Origin: Planctomycetota bacterium
GTDB lineage: Bacteria; Planctomycetota; Planctomycetia; Pirellulales; PNKZ01
NCBI GenBank assembly: GCA_018242585.1
Contig: JAFEBQ010000012.1
Coordinates: 62,001 to 126,000 of the forward strand
Direction: 5' to 3'
DNA: 64,000 bases
The translations under genes and the position numbers were made by a program. This document shows positions 62,708 to 64,000 of the stretch, in pieces (the first letter of the stretch is position 1; each line of letters opens with the position of its first letter). The notes below the pieces were generated by a model, which saw only the letters and a list, made by a program, of their open reading frames with translations, was not told the DNA's origin and did no database searches.

Positions 62708-63400
62708 ATGTCAATACAGCAAAAGCGGTTAGGACGACCGCCCAATCGCGAGCTGCAAAGCCGACGGCGCGAGGAAATCCTCGACGGGGCCGCGTTGTTG
62801 TTCGCTGAGCGGGGCTACGACCACTCGGACACGCAATCGCTCGTGGCGGCTTTGGGCGTCGGCAAAGGAACCCTCTACCGGTATTTCGACAGCAAGCAGG
62901 AGCTGTTCCTGGCCGTCGTGAATCGGGCCATGGACCGTTTAGACGAGTGCATCGAGCAAGCCCTGGCCGCCGTGGCCGACCCGATCGATCGCTTTGAATC
63001 CGCCATCACCGCGTACCTGAAGTTCTTTGCCGAGAGCCCTGCCGTGGTCGAGTTGCTGATTCAAGAGCGGGCGATCTTTCGCGACACGCAGCGCCCGGTC
63101 TACTTCGAGCGCAAGGCCGCCAAGGCCGAACGCCGGCACCAGATGTTGGCCGAATTGATCGCCGCCGGTCGCCTGCGCCAGATGCCCGTCGACTGCATCG
63201 GCGAAGTGCTGGGCAATCAGCTCTACGGCACGATGTTCACCAATCACTTTGCCGGCCGCCGGCAATCGTTCGAAGCCCAGGTGCAAGACATTCTCGACAT
63301 TGTGTTCCACGGCATCCTGACCGATGCCGAGCGCGAGCGCCGCGCCGGGCGTGCCGCGTCGCCCCGTCACGAAACAACCTCACCATCAGTTGACGAGTAA
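62708..63400 (+). CDS. TetR/AcrR-family transcriptional regulator
   Basis: A 230-residue protein from the ATG at 62708, behind GGAGGT. The N-terminal DNA-binding domain has REEILDGAALLFAERGYDHS and the helix-turn-helix VAALGVGKGTLYRYFDSKQE. The rest is the ligand-binding helical bundle. It precedes an RND adaptor gene by four bases on the same strand and probably represses it in the absence of an inducer, binding the palindrome at 62661. Confidence 0.95.
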   Translation: MSIQQKRLGRPPNRELQSRRREEILDGAALLFAERGYDHSDTQSLVAALGVGKGTLYRYFDSKQELFLAVVNRAMDRLDECIEQALAAVADPIDRFESAITAYLKFFAESPAVVELLIQERAIFRDTQRPVYFERKAAKAERRHQMLAELIAAGRLRQMPVDCIGEVLGNQLYGTMFTNHFAGRRQSFEAQVQDILDIVFHGILTDAERERRAGRAASPRHETTSPSVDE

Positions 63401-63404
63401 CCTT

Positions 63405-64000
63405 ATGCGTCTCGGTTTGTTCTTGCTGTTCACCGGTGTCGGCCTGCTGGCCGGCTGCTCGCATCCCAAGTCCGAGCCTGCCGCCGCGGCGCAGACACCG
63501 GCCGCCCCCAAGCCCGTCGCGGTCACGGTCGCGCCGGTCAGCGTGCGCCCGGTGCAGCGCACGGTCGAAGTGGTTGGCACCTTCCGCGGCATGGAAGAAG
63601 TCACCGTCGGTTCCAAGTCAGCCGGCCGCGTGGTCCGTGTGCATCACGACGTCGGTGACGTGGTGAAGCCGGGGGACTTGCTGCTGGAGATCGACGACAC
63701 CGATTATCGGCTGGCCGTCGAGGAAGCGTCACGGCAGCTCGATTCCGAGTTGGCCAAGCTGGGCCTGAGTAAGCTTCCATCACAAGATGCGTCGGTGAAC
63801 GAGTTGCCCACGGTGATCCGCGCGCGCCTACTGGCCGACAACGCCTTACGGCGGTTTCAGCGGAGCGAGAGCTTGTTTCAGCGCAAAGTGATTACTGACG
63901 ACGAATTCGAAACAGCCAAGACCGATTACCAGGTCGCCGAGGCTGACTTCCAGCAAGCGGTGATCGACGCCCGCACCATTCTGAGCAGCGCCCGGCATCG
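63405..64000 (+). CDS. RND efflux periplasmic adaptor lipoprotein, 3' end cut by window edge
   Basis: The 198 codons shown begin with a lipoprotein signal (LFLLFTGVGLLAGC, lipobox LAGC). They continue with VEVVGTFRGMEEVTVGSKSA, the barrel-sandwich start of MexA/AcrA adaptors, then DVVKPGDLLLEIDDTDY and a helical hairpin. The gene begins four bases past the tetR stop, so the regulator and pump adaptor form one operon. The inner-membrane pump gene should follow outside the window. Confidence 0.92.
   Translation, partial: MRLGLFLLFTGVGLLAGCSHPKSEPAAAAQTPAAPKPVAVTVAPVSVRPVQRTVEVVGTFRGMEEVTVGSKSAGRVVRVHHDVGDVVKPGDLLLEIDDTDYRLAVEEASRQLDSELAKLGLSKLPSQDASVNELPTVIRARLLADNALRRFQRSESLFQRKVITDDEFETAKTDYQVAEADFQQAVIDARTILSSARH

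Overview
The window reads as chromosomal DNA of a GC-rich planctomycete, most like the Pirellulales. The evidence is content only: two secreted sulfatases, many signal-peptide proteins of types common in that phylum, an ECF sigma/anti-sigma pair, lipoprotein efflux adaptors, and intergenic spacers full of modular hairpin repeats. I cannot name a species. I saw no rRNA, tRNA, CRISPR array, transposase, integrase or phage gene. Most genes are ordinary housekeeping or envelope genes.

Layout. 1-9.6 kb: a truncated COG0523 GTPase, a decayed methyltransferase pseudogene, a B12-type radical SAM protein, an SGNH-like secreted protein, a sulfatase, and a convergent efflux adaptor/TolC pair with no pump. 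9.9-12.1 kb: panD, then queF and the overlapping queC-queE pair. 12.3-16.9 kb: a terpenoid locus on the minus strand. It holds a class II (DxDD) triterpene cyclase carrying an in-frame repeat-derived insert, a DUF116-polyprenyl synthase fusion, and a possibly UbiC-like protein. 17-21 kb: a secreted amidohydrolase, a small secreted protein, an orphan XRE regulator and a second sulfatase. 22-30 kb: an adaptor protein with two EF-hands, an FtsX/MacB permease without ATPase, a KAP-like membrane NTPase, a lipoprotein, and a Cys-rich secreted protein with a structured leader.

30-39 kb: a CdsZ-type zinc-ribbon protein and greA, then the minus-strand series ECF sigma, anti-sigma, DUF3352-like protein, ruvC, ruvA, DUF167, followed by small proteins and an FHA protein. 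39-45 kb: gcvT, gcvH, gcvPA, gcvPB and a lipoate ligase, giving T, H and P of the glycine cleavage system without L. 45-53 kb: an EboD-like cyclase, a Dabb protein, an EcsC protein, a SPASM-type radical SAM protein coupled to a small Cys-containing protein, and a HIT/dGTPase/PIN-TRAM operon. 53-64 kb: scpA, an RNase Z-like hydrolase, hemW, YjbQ, several planctomycete-type proteins, and a TetR regulator in front of a truncated RND adaptor.

The most unusual material is (i) the terpenoid locus, with its fusion enzyme and repeat-invaded cyclase, (ii) a family of modular long inverted repeats that recurs in at least eight spacers and once inside a gene, and (iii) several structured leaders with terminator-like hairpins just upstream of genes. 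No single block looks like a complete new defence or mobile system.
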